Assembly (NCBI RefSeq): GCF_004920835.1
Contig: NZ_QFHO01000002.1
Coordinates: 248,001-312,000, forward strand
DNA from: Stenotrophomonas maltophilia
Lineage (GTDB): Bacteria > Pseudomonadota > Gammaproteobacteria > Xanthomonadales > Xanthomonadaceae
DNA length: 64,000 nucleotides
Reading direction: 5' to 3'
Shown here: one piece after another, positions 1 through 8,963 of the stretch
Numbering within the stretch: the first letter of the stretch is position 1
Layout of the letters: each line of letters starts with the position of its first letter
Notes under the pieces: generated by a model
The model's database searches: none
What the model was told of the DNA's origin: nothing
What the model saw: only the letters and a program-made list of their open reading frames with translations
Position numbers and translations under genes: made by a program

Positions 1-1
1 C

Positions 2-445
2 CTCGATCGTCACGTGCAGGCCGACTGGCTGGTGCCGACCGCGCAGCACCTGTTCGACGTCGCCGTCGCACGCAGCTGGGACGACGCCCGGGGCGGCCTG
101 TACTACGGCTTCGCTCCCGAATCGCGCCGCCAGCCCGGCATGGATGGCGCGCCGATCGGCGGCGACAGCTTCGTCTGCGACGACGACAAGTACTTCTGGG
201 TGCAGGCCGAGACGCTGGCGACCGCCGCGCTGATGGCCAAGCGTACCGGTGATGATCGCTACTGGCAGTGGTACGAGCGCATCTGGGCGTACTCCTGGGA
301 GCACTTCGTCGATCACCAGTACGGCGCCTGGTTCCGCATCCTCGATGCCGACAACCGCAAGTACAGCGACGAGAAGAGTCCGGCCGGCAAGGTGGATTAC
401 CACACCATGGGTGCGTGCTACGAAGTGTTGAACGTCGTGCGTTGA
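2..445 (+). CDS. N-acylglucosamine 2-epimerase (AGE) family enzyme, C-terminal part
   Basis: The 5' end lies outside the window. The reading frame is open from base 2 to the TGA at 443-445, giving about 147 residues. The visible part is rich in Trp, Tyr and His, as expected for the (alpha/alpha)6 barrel of AGE-family sugar epimerases and isomerases. Motifs such as KYFWVQAETLATAAL and the terminal VDYHTMGACYEVL resemble the family's C-terminal catalytic region. The next gene is a beta-mannosidase, so a mannose- or mannobiose-directed isomerase or epimerase is the likeliest role. The exact substrate cannot be read from this fragment. Confidence 0.75.
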   Translation, partial: LDRHVQADWLVPTAQHLFDVAVARSWDDARGGLYYGFAPESRRQPGMDGAPIGGDSFVCDDDKYFWVQAETLATAALMAKRTGDDRYWQWYERIWAYSWEHFVDHQYGAWFRILDADNRKYSDEKSPAGKVDYHTMGACYEVLNVVR

Positions 446-481
446 GGCGCGTAGCGCCGTACGCATGATGAATCGGAATCG

Positions 482-504
482 GTAGCGCCGGGCCGCGCCC
501 GGCG
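482..504. repeat. SMAG-type REP hairpin (GTAG start)
   Basis: GTAG is followed by CGCCGGGC, a short loop and GCCCGGCG, forming a compact GC-rich hairpin between the epimerase and beta-mannosidase genes. It matches the GTAG-headed REP elements typical of S. maltophilia intergenic DNA. Confidence 0.7.
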
Positions 505-521
505 GAAAACAGGAGCATCAC

Positions 522-3140
522 GTGCATCGCATTTCCCTCGTTGTCCGTCTGCTCCTGCTGCTGATTGCAGCCATTTCCTTCCCGTTGGCTGCAGCCCCGC
601 TGCAGGCGCAGTGGGAATTCCGCATGCTGCCCGGCGACGCCCAGGGTGCAGCCCACCCGGGCCTGCAGCAATGGCGGGCCGCGAAGGTGCCGGGCAGCGT
701 GCACACCGACCTGCTGGCGCATGGGCTGATCCGCGATCCGTACGTCGGTGCACCCGAGGCCGAGCTGCAATGGATCGGCCTGGCCGATTGGGAATACCGC
801 GCCCGCTTCGACGTGGACGCGGCGACGCTGGCCAAGCCCAATGCCGAGCTGCGCTTCGATGGGCTGGACACCTATGCCGAAGTCAGGCTCAACGGCAAGC
901 CGCTGCTGCGCGCGGACAATGCGCACCGTACCTGGCGAGCGCGCGTGGAGGGACGCCTGCGCGCCAAGGACAATGAACTGCAGATCGTGTTCCGTTCACC
1001 GATCCGCACCCTGCTGCCGGGTGTGCAGGCGCTGCCGCACAAGATTGCTGGTAACTATCCTTCACCCTATGGTGATGAGCCCAAAGACGCGATGGTCGGC
1101 AACTTCGCGCGCAAGCCGGCCTATCACTTCGGCTGGGACTGGGGCCCGCGCTATGTCACCGCCGGCGTCTGGCGCGGGGTCGAACTGCAGGCCTGGGACG
1201 CGCACCGCCTGACCGATCTTGCCGTGCGTACCGATGCATTGAGCGCGGAGCAGGCGAAGCTGGCGGTGCTGCTGCAGGTGGAGCAGGGCAGCGCTGCCGG
1301 TTCTGCGGTGGTCAATGTCGATGTGCGCGATCCGCACGGACGCAGCGTGGCCCAGGTGCAACGCACGGTGCTGCTGAAGCCCGGCCAGAACACGGTTGAG
1401 CTGCCGGTTGAGCTGGCCACGCCGCGCCGCTGGTGGCCGGTGGGCCATGGTGCGCAGGACCGCTATACCGTGCAGGCTCGCCTGGACGGTGGCGCCGATG
1501 CAACACTGCCGCGCGAGCAGCGCATCGGCCTGCGCACGGTTGAACTGCGCCGCGAGGAAGACGGCAAGGGCGGGCAGGGCTTCGCTTTCGTCATCAATGG
1601 CGTGCCCATCTTCGCCAAGGGCGCCAACGTGATTCCGTTCGATGCCTTCCCCGCACGTGTCGATGCCGCACGACTGCGCCAGGTGCTGACCGCCGCGCGC
1701 GACGCCAACATGAACATGCTGCGCAACTGGGGCGGCGGCTACTACGAGGAAGATGCATTCTTCGACATCGCCGATGAGCTGGGCCTGCTGGTCTGGCAGG
1801 ACTTCATGTTCGGCGGCGGCATGCAGCCGGGCTACGATCCGGCCTTCCGTGCCAGCGTGGTGGCCGAGGCGCGCGACAACGTGCGCCGGCTGCGCCATCA
1901 CCCCAGCATCGTGCTGTGGTGTGGCAACAACGAGGAAGAAACCGCCTGGAAGGACTGGGGCCACGGCCGCGACCTGAAGGCGGCCGACCCGGCATTTGCG
2001 GCGAAGGTCTGGCAGGGCTATCTCGACCTGTTCGGCAATGATCTGCGCCAGGTAGTGGGTGAGGAAGGGCTGGGCGTGCCGTATTGGTCCAGCTCGCCCA
2101 GTAACGACCTGGATGAAAAGGCGAACGATTCCACCCGAGGCGACAAGCACTACTGGCAGGTCTGGGGCAATCCGGCACTGCCGGTGCAGGCCTACCTGCG
2201 TGAGACCCCGCGCTTCATGTCCGAATATGGACTGCAGGCATGGCCGTCGGTGGCGACGGTGGACCAGATCGCCACCCGCGCCGAGCAGCGCATCGACAGC
2301 CCGGTGATCCGCGCGCACCAGAAGTTCATGGCGGGCGAGGGCAACAGCCGCTTGCTGCACTACATTGAATTGGGCTATGGCACGCCGAAAGACTTCGAGG
2401 ACTTCGTCTACCTGAGCCAGGTGATGCAGGCCGATGGCATCGCGCTGGCGGCGCTGCACCATCGCGCCTCGCGGCCGTACACGATGGGCTCGCTGTACTG
2501 GCAGCTCAACGACGTCTGGCCAGGTGCTTCATGGTCCAGCGTGGACTACTTCGGTCGCTGGAAGGCGCTGCACTTCGCCGCGCGGCGCTTCTTCGCGCCG
2601 GTCACGCTGGCGGCATTGCGTGATGAGGGCAGTACGCGGGTGCGCCTGCTCAATGACGAGGCCGCGCTGGATGCGCGCTGGCGGTTGCGGGTGATGGATG
2701 TTGACGGTCAGGTGCTGCGTCGTCGCGGGGAAGCGGTGACGCTGGCCGCTGCCGGTGTCACCTCGATCGGTGATTTCCGCGATGCCGAATTGTTGGCCGG
2801 TGCCGACCCCAAGCGCACCGTGGCGGTGTTCGAGCTGCTGCAGAACGGGGCGGTGAGTGCCCGCCAGGTGGTCGGATTCGTCGAAGCCAAGGACCAGATC
2901 CTGCCGCGGCAGAAGCTCAAGGCCAGCCTGTCCATTGAAGGCGACCACTATCGTCTGCGATTGGAAAGCTCGGCCTACGTGCGTTCGGCGTGGATCGACT
3001 TTGGTGCATTGGACGTGCAGGTGGAAGACAACCTGCTCGACCTGCTGCCCGGCGAAACCCGCGACATTGCGGTTCGCGGCCCGGTGGACCTGGCTGCCCT
3101 GCGCGAAGCGCTGAAGGTGAAGACCCTCAACGACCGTTGA
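522..3140 (+). CDS. Beta-mannosidase, glycoside hydrolase family 2, exported
   Basis: This 872-residue enzyme would remove terminal beta-linked mannose from mannans or N-glycan cores. The N-terminus has a basic residue, a Leu/Ile-rich stretch and a plausible signal-peptidase site after AAPLQA, so it is probably periplasmic. The GH2 layout is a jelly-roll sugar-binding domain (about 30-210), an Ig-like domain (about 220-340), a TIM barrel (about 350-670) and a C-terminal beta domain. The acid/base Glu lies in WCGNNEEE (about E471) and the nucleophile Glu in FMSEYGLQ (about E568). GH2 enzymes are broad as a family, but length and motifs fit beta-mannosidase best. It sits 76 bp after an epimerase gene, suggesting a shared mannoside pathway. 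Confidence 0.9.
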   Translation: MHRISLVVRLLLLLIAAISFPLAAAPLQAQWEFRMLPGDAQGAAHPGLQQWRAAKVPGSVHTDLLAHGLIRDPYVGAPEAELQWIGLADWEYRARFDVDAATLAKPNAELRFDGLDTYAEVRLNGKPLLRADNAHRTWRARVEGRLRAKDNELQIVFRSPIRTLLPGVQALPHKIAGNYPSPYGDEPKDAMVGNFARKPAYHFGWDWGPRYVTAGVWRGVELQAWDAHRLTDLAVRTDALSAEQAKLAVLLQVEQGSAAGSAVVNVDVRDPHGRSVAQVQRTVLLKPGQNTVELPVELATPRRWWPVGHGAQDRYTVQARLDGGADATLPREQRIGLRTVELRREEDGKGGQGFAFVINGVPIFAKGANVIPFDAFPARVDAARLRQVLTAARDANMNMLRNWGGGYYEEDAFFDIADELGLLVWQDFMFGGGMQPGYDPAFRASVVAEARDNVRRLRHHPSIVLWCGNNEEETAWKDWGHGRDLKAADPAFAAKVWQGYLDLFGNDLRQVVGEEGLGVPYWSSSPSNDLDEKANDSTRGDKHYWQVWGNPALPVQAYLRETPRFMSEYGLQAWPSVATVDQIATRAEQRIDSPVIRAHQKFMAGEGNSRLLHYIELGYGTPKDFEDFVYLSQVMQADGIALAALHHRASRPYTMGSLYWQLNDVWPGASWSSVDYFGRWKALHFAARRFFAPVTLAALRDEGSTRVRLLNDEAALDARWRLRVMDVDGQVLRRRGEAVTLAAAGVTSIGDFRDAELLAGADPKRTVAVFELLQNGAVSARQVVGFVEAKDQILPRQKLKASLSIEGDHYRLRLESSAYVRSAWIDFGALDVQVEDNLLDLLPGETRDIAVRGPVDLAALREALKVKTLNDR

Positions 3141-3156
3141 GGGGTATTCCGCTTTG

Positions 3157-3253
3157 GTAGGTGCCAACCTTGGTTGGCACACCAGGAGCATGCCAACGAA
3201 GGTTGGCATCTACCAGAAGCGGAGTCGGGTAGGTGCGGACCGTTGGTCCGCAC
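3157..3253. repeat. Cluster of three SMAG-type REP hairpins
   Basis: Three hairpins lie in the space between the convergent beta-mannosidase and mtnC genes. GTAG plus a 9-bp GTGCCAACC stem is at 3157-3180. An inverted copy ending in CTAC is at 3191-3213. GTAG plus a GTGCGGACC stem is at 3229-3253. The first two are in opposite orientation and share stem sequence, the usual head-to-tail REP pair. They may act as a bidirectional transcription or mRNA-stability barrier. Confidence 0.8.
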
Positions 3254-3263
3254 ACCTTCCTGC

Positions 3264-3959
3264 TTACAGCTGTATCTGCTGGAAATTCTCGACGCGCTCG
3301 TGGCCGTTGGCGGCCTGGCCGGTGCGCGGCAGCGGGTAGTCATCCAGGCGATCGATCAGGCGGGTCTGCAGGCCGGCGTCTCGGGCGGCGTCCAGTTCCT
3401 CGACCACATCTGACAGGAACAGGATCTCGCCGGCCGGCACGCCAATGGCCTGCACGATGCGGCGGTAGCTGTCGGCCTCACGCTTGCCGCCGATTTCGGT
3501 GTCGAACCAGCCCGACACCAGCGGGCTGAGGTCACCGGCGTCGCTGAAGCCGAAGAACAGCTTCTGCGCCGGCACCGAGCCGGAGGAATACACGTACAGC
3601 GGCAGGCCGGAGGCGTGCCAGCCCTTCAGCACCGGCGCCACTTCCGGGTAGAAGTGCGCGGTGTATTCGCCGCGGCGGTAGCCTTCGTTCCAGATCAGGC
3701 CCTGCAGCGCCTTCAGTGCGGTGTGCTTGCGGTCCTGGTCGATCCAGCCCTGCAGCGTCTCGGCTACCAGACTGTCCTGGCAGGCACCGCCGATCTCGGT
3801 AGCCACCGCATCCAGCCAGCGGCGCACCTCCGGCTGCTGGCCGTGTTCGGCGACGAACGCGGGCAAGGCCTTGCGGGCATAGGGGAACAGCACGTTCTTG
3901 ACGAACGAGATGCTGCTGGTGGTGCCTTCGATATCGGTCAGGATGACGCGGGGCTGCAT
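3264..3959 (-). CDS. mtnC: Enolase-phosphatase E1 (2,3-diketomethylthiopentyl-1-phosphate enolase-phosphatase)
   Basis: This 231-residue HAD-superfamily protein enolises and dephosphorylates 2,3-diketo-5-methylthiopentyl-1-phosphate to the acireductone in methionine salvage. The N-terminus reads [20 protein letters not shown], which contains the HAD motif I Asp and the E1-specific EGT. Motif II is YVYSSGS with the following QKLFFG. Motif III/IV is [12 protein letters not shown]. The length is standard for MtnC. It is the last gene of an mtnB-mtnD-mtnC run, 3 bp beyond the mtnD stop, so it is almost certainly co-transcribed. Confidence 0.95.
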   Translation of the reverse strand: MQPRVILTDIEGTTSSISFVKNVLFPYARKALPAFVAEHGQQPEVRRWLDAVATEIGGACQDSLVAETLQGWIDQDRKHTALKALQGLIWNEGYRRGEYTAHFYPEVAPVLKGWHASGLPLYVYSSGSVPAQKLFFGFSDAGDLSPLVSGWFDTEIGGKREADSYRRIVQAIGVPAGEILFLSDVVEELDAARDAGLQTRLIDRLDDYPLPRTGQAANGHERVENFQQIQL

Positions 3960-3962
3960 GGA

Positions 3963-4520
3963 TCAGGACGCCTGGGTCGGAATGTAACGGGGGAATTTCT
4001 GCGCGATGTCGGTTCCGGTGAAGTGACCGACCCAGCCATCCGGCTCGGTGAAGAAGCGGATCGCCACGAAGCTCGGCTCATCGCCCATGTCGAACCAGTG
4101 GGTGGTGCCATCGGGTACGGCGATCAGGTCGTCCTTCACGCACTCGATCTCGTAGACCTTGTCGCCCACGTGCAGGGTGAACAGGCCGGAGCCTGCGACG
4201 AAGAAGCGCACCTCGTCTTCCTTGTGGAAGTGTTCGTCGAGGAACTTCTTGCGCAGCTCGGCGCGGTTCGGGTTGTCCGGGGCGATCGAGGCCACGTCCA
4301 CGCTCTTGAAGCCACGCTCGGCGACCAGTCGATCGATGTCGGCGCGGTAAGCGGCGAACACCTCATCCTGGCTGGCGCCCGGCGCGACCGGCGCGGTGGC
4401 CTGCCAGCGTTCGAAGGTGACGCCGATCTTCTGCAGTTCGGCAGCGATGACCGCGCCGTCCTGGGTGTCCAGCAGCGGCGATTCGGGGCGGGTGTCGTCG
4501 TAGATGCGCAGTCGGCTCAT
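3963..4520 (-). CDS. mtnD: Acireductone dioxygenase
   Basis: The product is 185 residues when started at the ATG giving [15 protein letters not shown]; the frame stays open upstream but that extension does not look like protein. It is a cupin that oxidises acireductone to the 2-oxo acid precursor of methionine (Fe2+) or to an off-pathway product (Ni2+). The metal-binding set is visible as [11 protein letters not shown] (His, His, Glu) and the later His in GTTHWFDMG. Its product chain joins MtnC upstream in the pathway, and the two genes are only 3 bp apart. Confidence 0.95.
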   Translation of the reverse strand: MSRLRIYDDTRPESPLLDTQDGAVIAAELQKIGVTFERWQATAPVAPGASQDEVFAAYRADIDRLVAERGFKSVDVASIAPDNPNRAELRKKFLDEHFHKEDEVRFFVAGSGLFTLHVGDKVYEIECVKDDLIAVPDGTTHWFDMGDEPSFVAIRFFTEPDGWVGHFTGTDIAQKFPRYIPTQAS

Positions 4521-4612
4521 GGCGGCAGCTTGAACGTCTCGGGGGGAAGACAGGGTAGCAGGGTGGGCACGAGGTGCAGATTCCGGATCGGCATCTGCAC
4601 CTGCGCGCGGGT

Positions 4613-5254
4613 TCAGCCGCGCAGCTTGCGCAGCTCCAGCTCGCAATGCAGCAGGAACTCGAAGGCTTCCATGTGCCGGCGCGCTTCGGCCATGTCGCGG
4701 CCCCAGGCATACAGGCCGTGGCCGTCGATCAGGTACCCCCACAGGTTCTGCCGGTCGAGCAGGTCATCGACCTGCTTCGAAAGCACGTTCATGTCCTGGG
4801 TGTTGGCGAACACCGGAATATCGATGGCCATCTCATGGGTGCTGTTGCCGGCGAAGGCCTTCAGCAGCTCGTAGCCTTCGACCCGGATGTGGCCCTGCGG
4901 CGCGTACAGGCGCGAGGCGATGGTCTGCACCGGCGAGTGGGTGTGCAGTACGCAGCCGATCTCGGGAAAGCGACGATACAGCTGGGTGTGCAGCAGCGTT
5001 TCGGCAGACGGGCGCAGCGGACGGCCGACGGCCTGGCCGTCGAAGTCCACTACCATGATGTCGTCCTCGATCAGGCGACCCTTGTCCTTGCCGGAGACGG
5101 TGATCGCGGCGTGGCGGTCGTCCAGGCGGTGGGAGAAGTTGCTGCTGGTGGCCGGGGTCCAGCCGGCGTGGGCCAGTTCGCGGACGTTGTCGATCAGCAG
5201 CTGGGCCAGTTCGCTCAGGCGCGCGGTGTCGTACGGGAAGGTGGGGGCGTTCAT
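4613..5254 (-). CDS. mtnB: Methylthioribulose-1-phosphate dehydratase
   Basis: The product is 213 residues when begun at [20 protein letters not shown]. It belongs to the class II aldolase/adducin fold and dehydrates methylthioribulose-1-phosphate, the step before MtnC. Zinc ligands are visible in [10 protein letters not shown] and in [11 protein letters not shown], and the catalytic Glu region in the middle. It is the first gene of the minus-strand mtnBDC group, with 92 bp before mtnD. The region upstream of its start holds a long inverted-repeat structure (5329-5432) that could affect its promoter or insulate it. An extended start at 5578 would translate that repeat and is rejected. Confidence 0.93.
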   Translation of the reverse strand: MNAPTFPYDTARLSELAQLLIDNVRELAHAGWTPATSSNFSHRLDDRHAAITVSGKDKGRLIEDDIMVVDFDGQAVGRPLRPSAETLLHTQLYRRFPEIGCVLHTHSPVQTIASRLYAPQGHIRVEGYELLKAFAGNSTHEMAIDIPVFANTQDMNVLSKQVDDLLDRQNLWGYLIDGHGLYAWGRDMAEARRHMEAFEFLLHCELELRKLRG

Positions 5255-5328
5255 GCCGGCGATTTTACTGGATTCGGCCAACGGCTGAGCCCCTCGTGGC
5301 TGGGTGCCAGAAGCAGATTCCATGGATT

Positions 5329-5432
5329 GGCCGGTCGGGTGGGCTGTGCAGGGGACGCCGTGAACCCATCCCTGGGGGCTTGGCCGCGGCATCCATGCCG
5401 CGGACACCCCTGCACAGCCCACCCGACCGGCC
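5329..5432 (+). repeat. Core-and-arm hairpin element, copy A
   Basis: The arms at 5329-5354 and 5407-5432 are perfectly complementary over 26 bp. They enclose a 52-nt core (5355-5406) that contains its own 9-bp hairpin, CCGCGGCAT-CC-ATGCCGCGG. The core matches copy C at 49398-49449 at every position except a 16-nt block at 5361-5376. The arms do not match those of the other copies. It lies upstream of mtnB. Confidence 0.85.
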
Positions 5433-5506
5433 ACGGACAGATTCCGTGCGGCCAGCCACGGATTGAAGAAAGAAAGGCAGAAGCGGGTCGCTTCGCCCCG
5501 CTTGCT

Positions 5507-5595
5507 CGGAGCGGAGCTTGGCTCCGCTCTACAGCAGATTCGTCCCCGAACATTCATTTCCCGGAACGCTTCATCCACGCATGGCGTGGATCTAC
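5507..5595. repeat. Two SMAG-type REP hairpins
   Basis: Two inverted-orientation GTAG hairpins end in CTAC. The first is GGAGCGGAGC-TTG-GCTCCGCTC followed by TAC, ending at 5531. The second is ATCCACGCATGGCGTGGAT followed by CTAC at 5573-5595. Both sit in the spacer between long hairpin copies A and B. Confidence 0.7.
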
Positions 5596-5619
5596 TGGAC
5601 GCGCCAGGACGCTGTCGTG

Positions 5620-5723
5620 GGCGGGGAGGGGTGAGATTGCGGGGGCGTGAGCCGCATGGATGCGGCGATCGAGCTTACAGGGACGTACTTGCAGCGTCCC
5701 CCGCAATCTCACCCCTCCCCGCC
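5620..5723 (-). repeat. Core-and-arm hairpin element, copy B (inverted)
   Basis: The arms at 5620-5645 and 5698-5723 are perfectly complementary over 26 bp and G-rich on the 5' side. They enclose a 52-nt core at 5646-5697 which, read on the minus strand, begins ACGCTGCAAGTACGTCC. That core is nearly identical to copy D (49675-49726) and clearly related to copies A and C. The arms are unrelated to those of A, C and D. It is followed by a CTGTTG array and a GCAGGGCC hairpin. Confidence 0.85.
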
Positions 5724-5738
5724 AAACCTTCAGACCCG

Positions 5739-5786
5739 CTGTTGCTGTTGCTGTTGCCCCAGCGGGTGCAGGGCCGCAGGCCCTGC
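5739..5786. repeat. CTGTTG hexamer array plus GCAGGGCC hairpin
   Basis: Three perfect CTGTTG units (5739-5756) are followed by an 8-bp hairpin, GCAGGGCC-GCA-GGCCCTGC (5768-5786). The same two elements, in the same order relative to the core, accompany the long hairpins near 49.3 and 49.8 kb. The hairpin lies just past the stop of the permease gene read on the minus strand and might help end its transcript. Confidence 0.7.
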
Positions 5787-5799
5787 AATGCAGAAAACC

Positions 5800-7227
5800 T
5801 TACTTCCCGCGCAGGCGGCTGTGCCTGAAGCCGTAGCAGAAGTAGATCACGAAGCCGACGAACGTCCACACGCCCATCAGCATCCAGTTGTGCATCGTCA
5901 TCGCCGACAGCAGGGCAAGACAACTCAGCACGCCCAGGCTGCAGATCAGCCACGCCATCGGCATGCGGAATGGACGCGGCAGGTCCGGCTGGGTGCGGCG
6001 CAGGATCAGCACGCCCGCGCAGACCGCCGCGAACGCGATCAGCGTGCCCATCGAGGTCAGTTCACCGAGGATGTCCAGCGGGAACAGCGCCGCCAGCAGG
6101 GCGATGCCGATGCCGGTGATCACGGTGTTGATGTGCGGGGTGCGGTACTTCGGGTGGATCTTGGTGAACACCGGCGGCAGCAGGCCGTCGCGGCCCATGA
6201 TCATGAAGATGCGCGGCTGGCCGATGATCATCACCAGCACCACCGAGGACAGGCCGACCAGTGCGCCTACCTCGACCACCCAGCGCAACCAGCCCAGCTG
6301 CGGATGCGCGGCCACCGCGGTCACCACCGGCTCGTCGGTGCCCAGCAGCTGGAACGGCACCAGGCCGGTCATCACTGCGGCCATCGCGATGTACAGCACG
6401 GTGCAGATCACCAGCGACAGCATCATGCCGAACGGCATGTCGCGCTGCGGGTTCTTCGACTCCTGCGCCGCCACCGATACCGCCTCGAAACCGATGTAGG
6501 CGAAGAACACCATCGCCGCACCACGCAGCACGCCTTCCATGCCGTACTTGCCGGGGCCTTCGTTGGCGGGGATGAACGGGGTCCAGTTGCTGGTGTCCAC
6601 GTACTTCCAGCCCACCACGATGACCAGCACGATCAGGCCGGTCTTGAGCACGACCATCGCCATGTTCATCGCCGAGGACTTGCTGATGCCGACGTAGCAC
6701 AGCCAGGTCAGCAGCAGCACCAGTGCGGCGGCGGGCAGGTTGGCGATCGCGCCGGTCGGGCGCAGCTGCGCGTCGAGTGGCGCGCTGACCAGCGCCGCCG
6801 GTAGATGGATGTCGAACTGGCTGAGCAGGCTGAGGAAATAGCCCGTCCAGCTGACCGCCACCGCCGAGGCGGAGACGCCGTACTCGAGCACCAGCATCCA
6901 GCCGATGAACCAGGCAGAGAGCTCGCCGAAGGTGGCGTAGGTATAGGTGTAGGCGCTGCCGGAGACGGGCACCATCGAGGCGAATTCGGCATAGGCCAGC
7001 GCGCAGAAGGCGCAGCAGATCGCCGCCAGTACGAAGGACAGCATGATGGCCGGGCCGGCGTGATTGGCGGCGGCCTGGCCGGTGATGACGAAAATGCCGC
7101 CGCCGATCACCGCGCCGATGCCGAGGGCGGTCAGGCCCCACGGGCCGAGGTGGCGGCGCAGGCTCAGGCCGTTGGCGTCTTCATGGGCGGCATGCGGGTG
7201 CTTGGTGGCCCACAGTTGCTTGAACAT
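5800..7227 (-). CDS. APC-family amino acid permease (first of two tandem paralogues)
   Basis: This 475-residue inner-membrane transporter starts at MFKQLWATKHPHAAHEDANG. The first membrane helix carries ALGIGAVIGGGIFVITGQAA, the glycine-rich unwound TM1 motif of the APC superfamily (cationic amino acid transporter branch). About 12 or more hydrophobic segments follow, including YAEFASMVPVSGSAYTYTYA and FFAYIGFEAVSVAAQESKNP, both typical of this group. It probably imports or exchanges amino acids, but the substrate cannot be assigned. Its close paralogue lies immediately upstream on the same strand, separated by a terminator-like hairpin at 7268-7300. Confidence 0.85.
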   Translation of the reverse strand: MFKQLWATKHPHAAHEDANGLSLRRHLGPWGLTALGIGAVIGGGIFVITGQAAANHAGPAIMLSFVLAAICCAFCALAYAEFASMVPVSGSAYTYTYATFGELSAWFIGWMLVLEYGVSASAVAVSWTGYFLSLLSQFDIHLPAALVSAPLDAQLRPTGAIANLPAAALVLLLTWLCYVGISKSSAMNMAMVVLKTGLIVLVIVVGWKYVDTSNWTPFIPANEGPGKYGMEGVLRGAAMVFFAYIGFEAVSVAAQESKNPQRDMPFGMMLSLVICTVLYIAMAAVMTGLVPFQLLGTDEPVVTAVAAHPQLGWLRWVVEVGALVGLSSVVLVMIIGQPRIFMIMGRDGLLPPVFTKIHPKYRTPHINTVITGIGIALLAALFPLDILGELTSMGTLIAFAAVCAGVLILRRTQPDLPRPFRMPMAWLICSLGVLSCLALLSAMTMHNWMLMGVWTFVGFVIYFCYGFRHSRLRGK

Positions 7228-7267
7228 GTGTGGTGGTCTTGTCGAAGCGCGCCGCAACGGGCGCGCG

Positions 7268-7300
7268 GGGAAAACGGACGGGCCGGCGCAGGGCCGGCCC
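7268..7300 (-). terminator. Putative Rho-independent terminator after the second permease gene
   Basis: A 10-bp stem (ACGGGCCGGC, loop GCAGG, GCCGGCCCGT; 7276-7300) lies just past the stop of the 7310-8785 gene. On the minus strand it is followed by CCGTTTTCC, a short T run. This suggests that the two tandem permease genes are at least partly separate transcription units. Confidence 0.6.
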
Positions 7301-7309
7301 GTAGGCGGA

Positions 7310-8785
7310 TCAGGAGGACTTGGCCAGCTTGCTGTTGCGGATGCCGTAGCCCAGGTAGATCAGCAGGCCGAGCAGGGTCCAGCCAACGAACAGGTGCCAA
7401 TGCACCACGAACGCCTGCCAGAACAGGAACAGGCAGGTGGCCGCGCCGAGCGGGCAGATGATCCACACCGCCGGCACGCGGAACGGGCGGTGCAGGTCCG
7501 GCTTGGAATAGCGCAGTACCAGCACGCCGATGCAGACCGTGGCGAAGGCCAGCAGGGTACCCATCGACACCAGTTCGCCCAGCACGTTCAGCGGCACCAG
7601 GCCGGCCAGTGCGGCGGCGATCACGCCGACCACGATGGTGGCGACGTACGGGGTGCGGAAGCGGGCATGTACCTTGCCGAAGAACTTCGGCAGCAGGCCG
7701 TCGCGGGAGATGGTGTAGGCGATGCGGGTCTGGCCCATCATCATCACCAGCACCACCGAGGACAGGCCGGCGATGGCACCGATCTCGACCAGCGTCTTCA
7801 GCCAGGCCAGGGTCGGGTAGGGCTCCAGCGCGGTGGCTACCGGCTTGTCGGTGCCCAGCAGGTGGTACGGCATCATGCCGGTCAGTACCGCGCAGACGAT
7901 GATGTAGACAATGGTGCATACCGCCAGCGAGCCGAGCAGGCCGATCGGCATGTTGCGCTGCGGGTCCTTGGTTTCGCCGGCGGCGGTGGAGACCGCATCG
8001 AAGCCGATGTAGGCGAAGAACACGATCGTTGCCGCACGGAACACGCCGCTCCAGCCGAACTCACCCGCCACGCCGGTGTTTTCCGGGATGAACGGTTGCC
8101 AGTTGGCCGGATCGATGTGGGCCGCGCCGATGCCGATGAACAGGCAGATGACGGTGACCTTGATCGCCACGATGATCGCGTTGACGAAGGCCGACTGGGT
8201 CACGCCCACGTACAGCAGGCCGGACACCGCCGCGACGATCAGCACCGCCGGCAGGTTGAACAGCTTGCCCGAGGCGATGAACTCGCTGCCGGTCCAGGCA
8301 ATGGGAGCTGCGCTGAGCGCATCCGGGAACGGCATGTGCAACGTGGTGGTGATGAAGCTGATCAGGTACGCCGACCAGCCCACCGCGACCGAGGCCGAGG
8401 CGAACAGGTACTCCAGCACAAGGCACCAGCCGATGAACCAGGCCATGCCTTCGCCGAGGGTGGCATAGGAATAGGAGTAGGCACTGCCGGAGACCGGCAT
8501 CATCGCTGCGAACTCGGCGTAGCACAGGCCCGCCAGGGCGCACGCGAAACCGGCGATGACGAACGACAGCATCACTGCCGGGCCGGCGTGGTTGGCCGCA
8601 GCCTGGCCGGTCAGCACGAAGATGCCTGCGCCGATCACCGCACCCACGCCAAGCAGGATGAGGTGTTTAGCCGTGAGGGTCCGTTTCAACGTGGCTTCGC
8701 CGTCCAGGCTGCCTTCGATGGGTTCGCCAGCATCGACGTGCCCGGCCGGTTCAACCGGCTTGACCCTCAACAGAGCTTTCAGCAT
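7310..8785 (-). CDS. APC-family amino acid permease (second tandem paralogue)
   Basis: The product is 491 residues when started at MLKALLRVKPVEPAGHV, just inside the AGCAT at 8781-8785. It shares the APC signature with its neighbour almost residue for residue: GVGAVIGAGIFVLTGQAAAN in TM1, then YAEFAAMMPVSGSAYSYSYA and FFAYIGFDAVSTAAGETKDP. It has about 12 or more membrane segments and a short C-terminal tail. The pair looks like a tandem duplication followed by divergence, perhaps with different substrates. The 178-bp gap to the divergent Nudix gene would hold its promoter. Confidence 0.85.
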   Translation of the reverse strand: MLKALLRVKPVEPAGHVDAGEPIEGSLDGEATLKRTLTAKHLILLGVGAVIGAGIFVLTGQAAANHAGPAVMLSFVIAGFACALAGLCYAEFAAMMPVSGSAYSYSYATLGEGMAWFIGWCLVLEYLFASASVAVGWSAYLISFITTTLHMPFPDALSAAPIAWTGSEFIASGKLFNLPAVLIVAAVSGLLYVGVTQSAFVNAIIVAIKVTVICLFIGIGAAHIDPANWQPFIPENTGVAGEFGWSGVFRAATIVFFAYIGFDAVSTAAGETKDPQRNMPIGLLGSLAVCTIVYIIVCAVLTGMMPYHLLGTDKPVATALEPYPTLAWLKTLVEIGAIAGLSSVVLVMMMGQTRIAYTISRDGLLPKFFGKVHARFRTPYVATIVVGVIAAALAGLVPLNVLGELVSMGTLLAFATVCIGVLVLRYSKPDLHRPFRVPAVWIICPLGAATCLFLFWQAFVVHWHLFVGWTLLGLLIYLGYGIRNSKLAKSS

Positions 8786-8963
8786 GCAGTACTTCCTAGT
8801 GATCGGATTGGGTGGGCCGCCGATACGTTGCCGGCAACCCTGGAATGGTGAAGGCCGCGCGAACGGCCCGCTGTACCTTAGCCAAAGCTGAAGCCAACGC
8901 ACAAGCGCAATCGCAACAATGAACGGCGATAATGAGCAGTATTTTTCCAAACGCCGCCCATTC

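Larger units (their letters stand above)
5255..5799. other. 545-bp non-coding region with two long hairpin elements
   Basis: No protein gene is supported here. Open frames in the region run through repeats and encode Arg/Ala/Pro-rich sequence that looks like repeat shadow. The interval holds two core-and-arm hairpins in opposite orientation (5329-5432 and 5620-5723), two SMAG-type hairpins (5507-5531 and 5573-5595), a CTGTTG triplet array (5739-5756) and a GCAGGGCC hairpin (5768-5786). It separates the mtnB 5' end from the 3' end of an amino-acid permease gene, both on the minus strand. Confidence 0.8.

Noticed and set aside
1062..2462. Long minus-strand frame of 466 codons inside the beta-mannosidase gene
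   Set aside because: It is a shadow of high-GC coding sequence; His/Gln/Ala-rich with no family features, while the plus strand encodes a full GH2 enzyme.
5329..5723. Integron attC-like sites
   Set aside because: The hairpins resemble attC in being imperfect palindromes around a core, but there is no integrase, no cassette array and no conserved R-type core sites.
5251..5828. Several open frames of 60-120 codons, and an N-terminal extension of mtnB to 5578
   Set aside because: They translate the long hairpins and REP elements. Products are Arg/Ala/Pro-rich, recur at 49.3-49.8 kb in the same repeat, and lack ribosome-binding sites.
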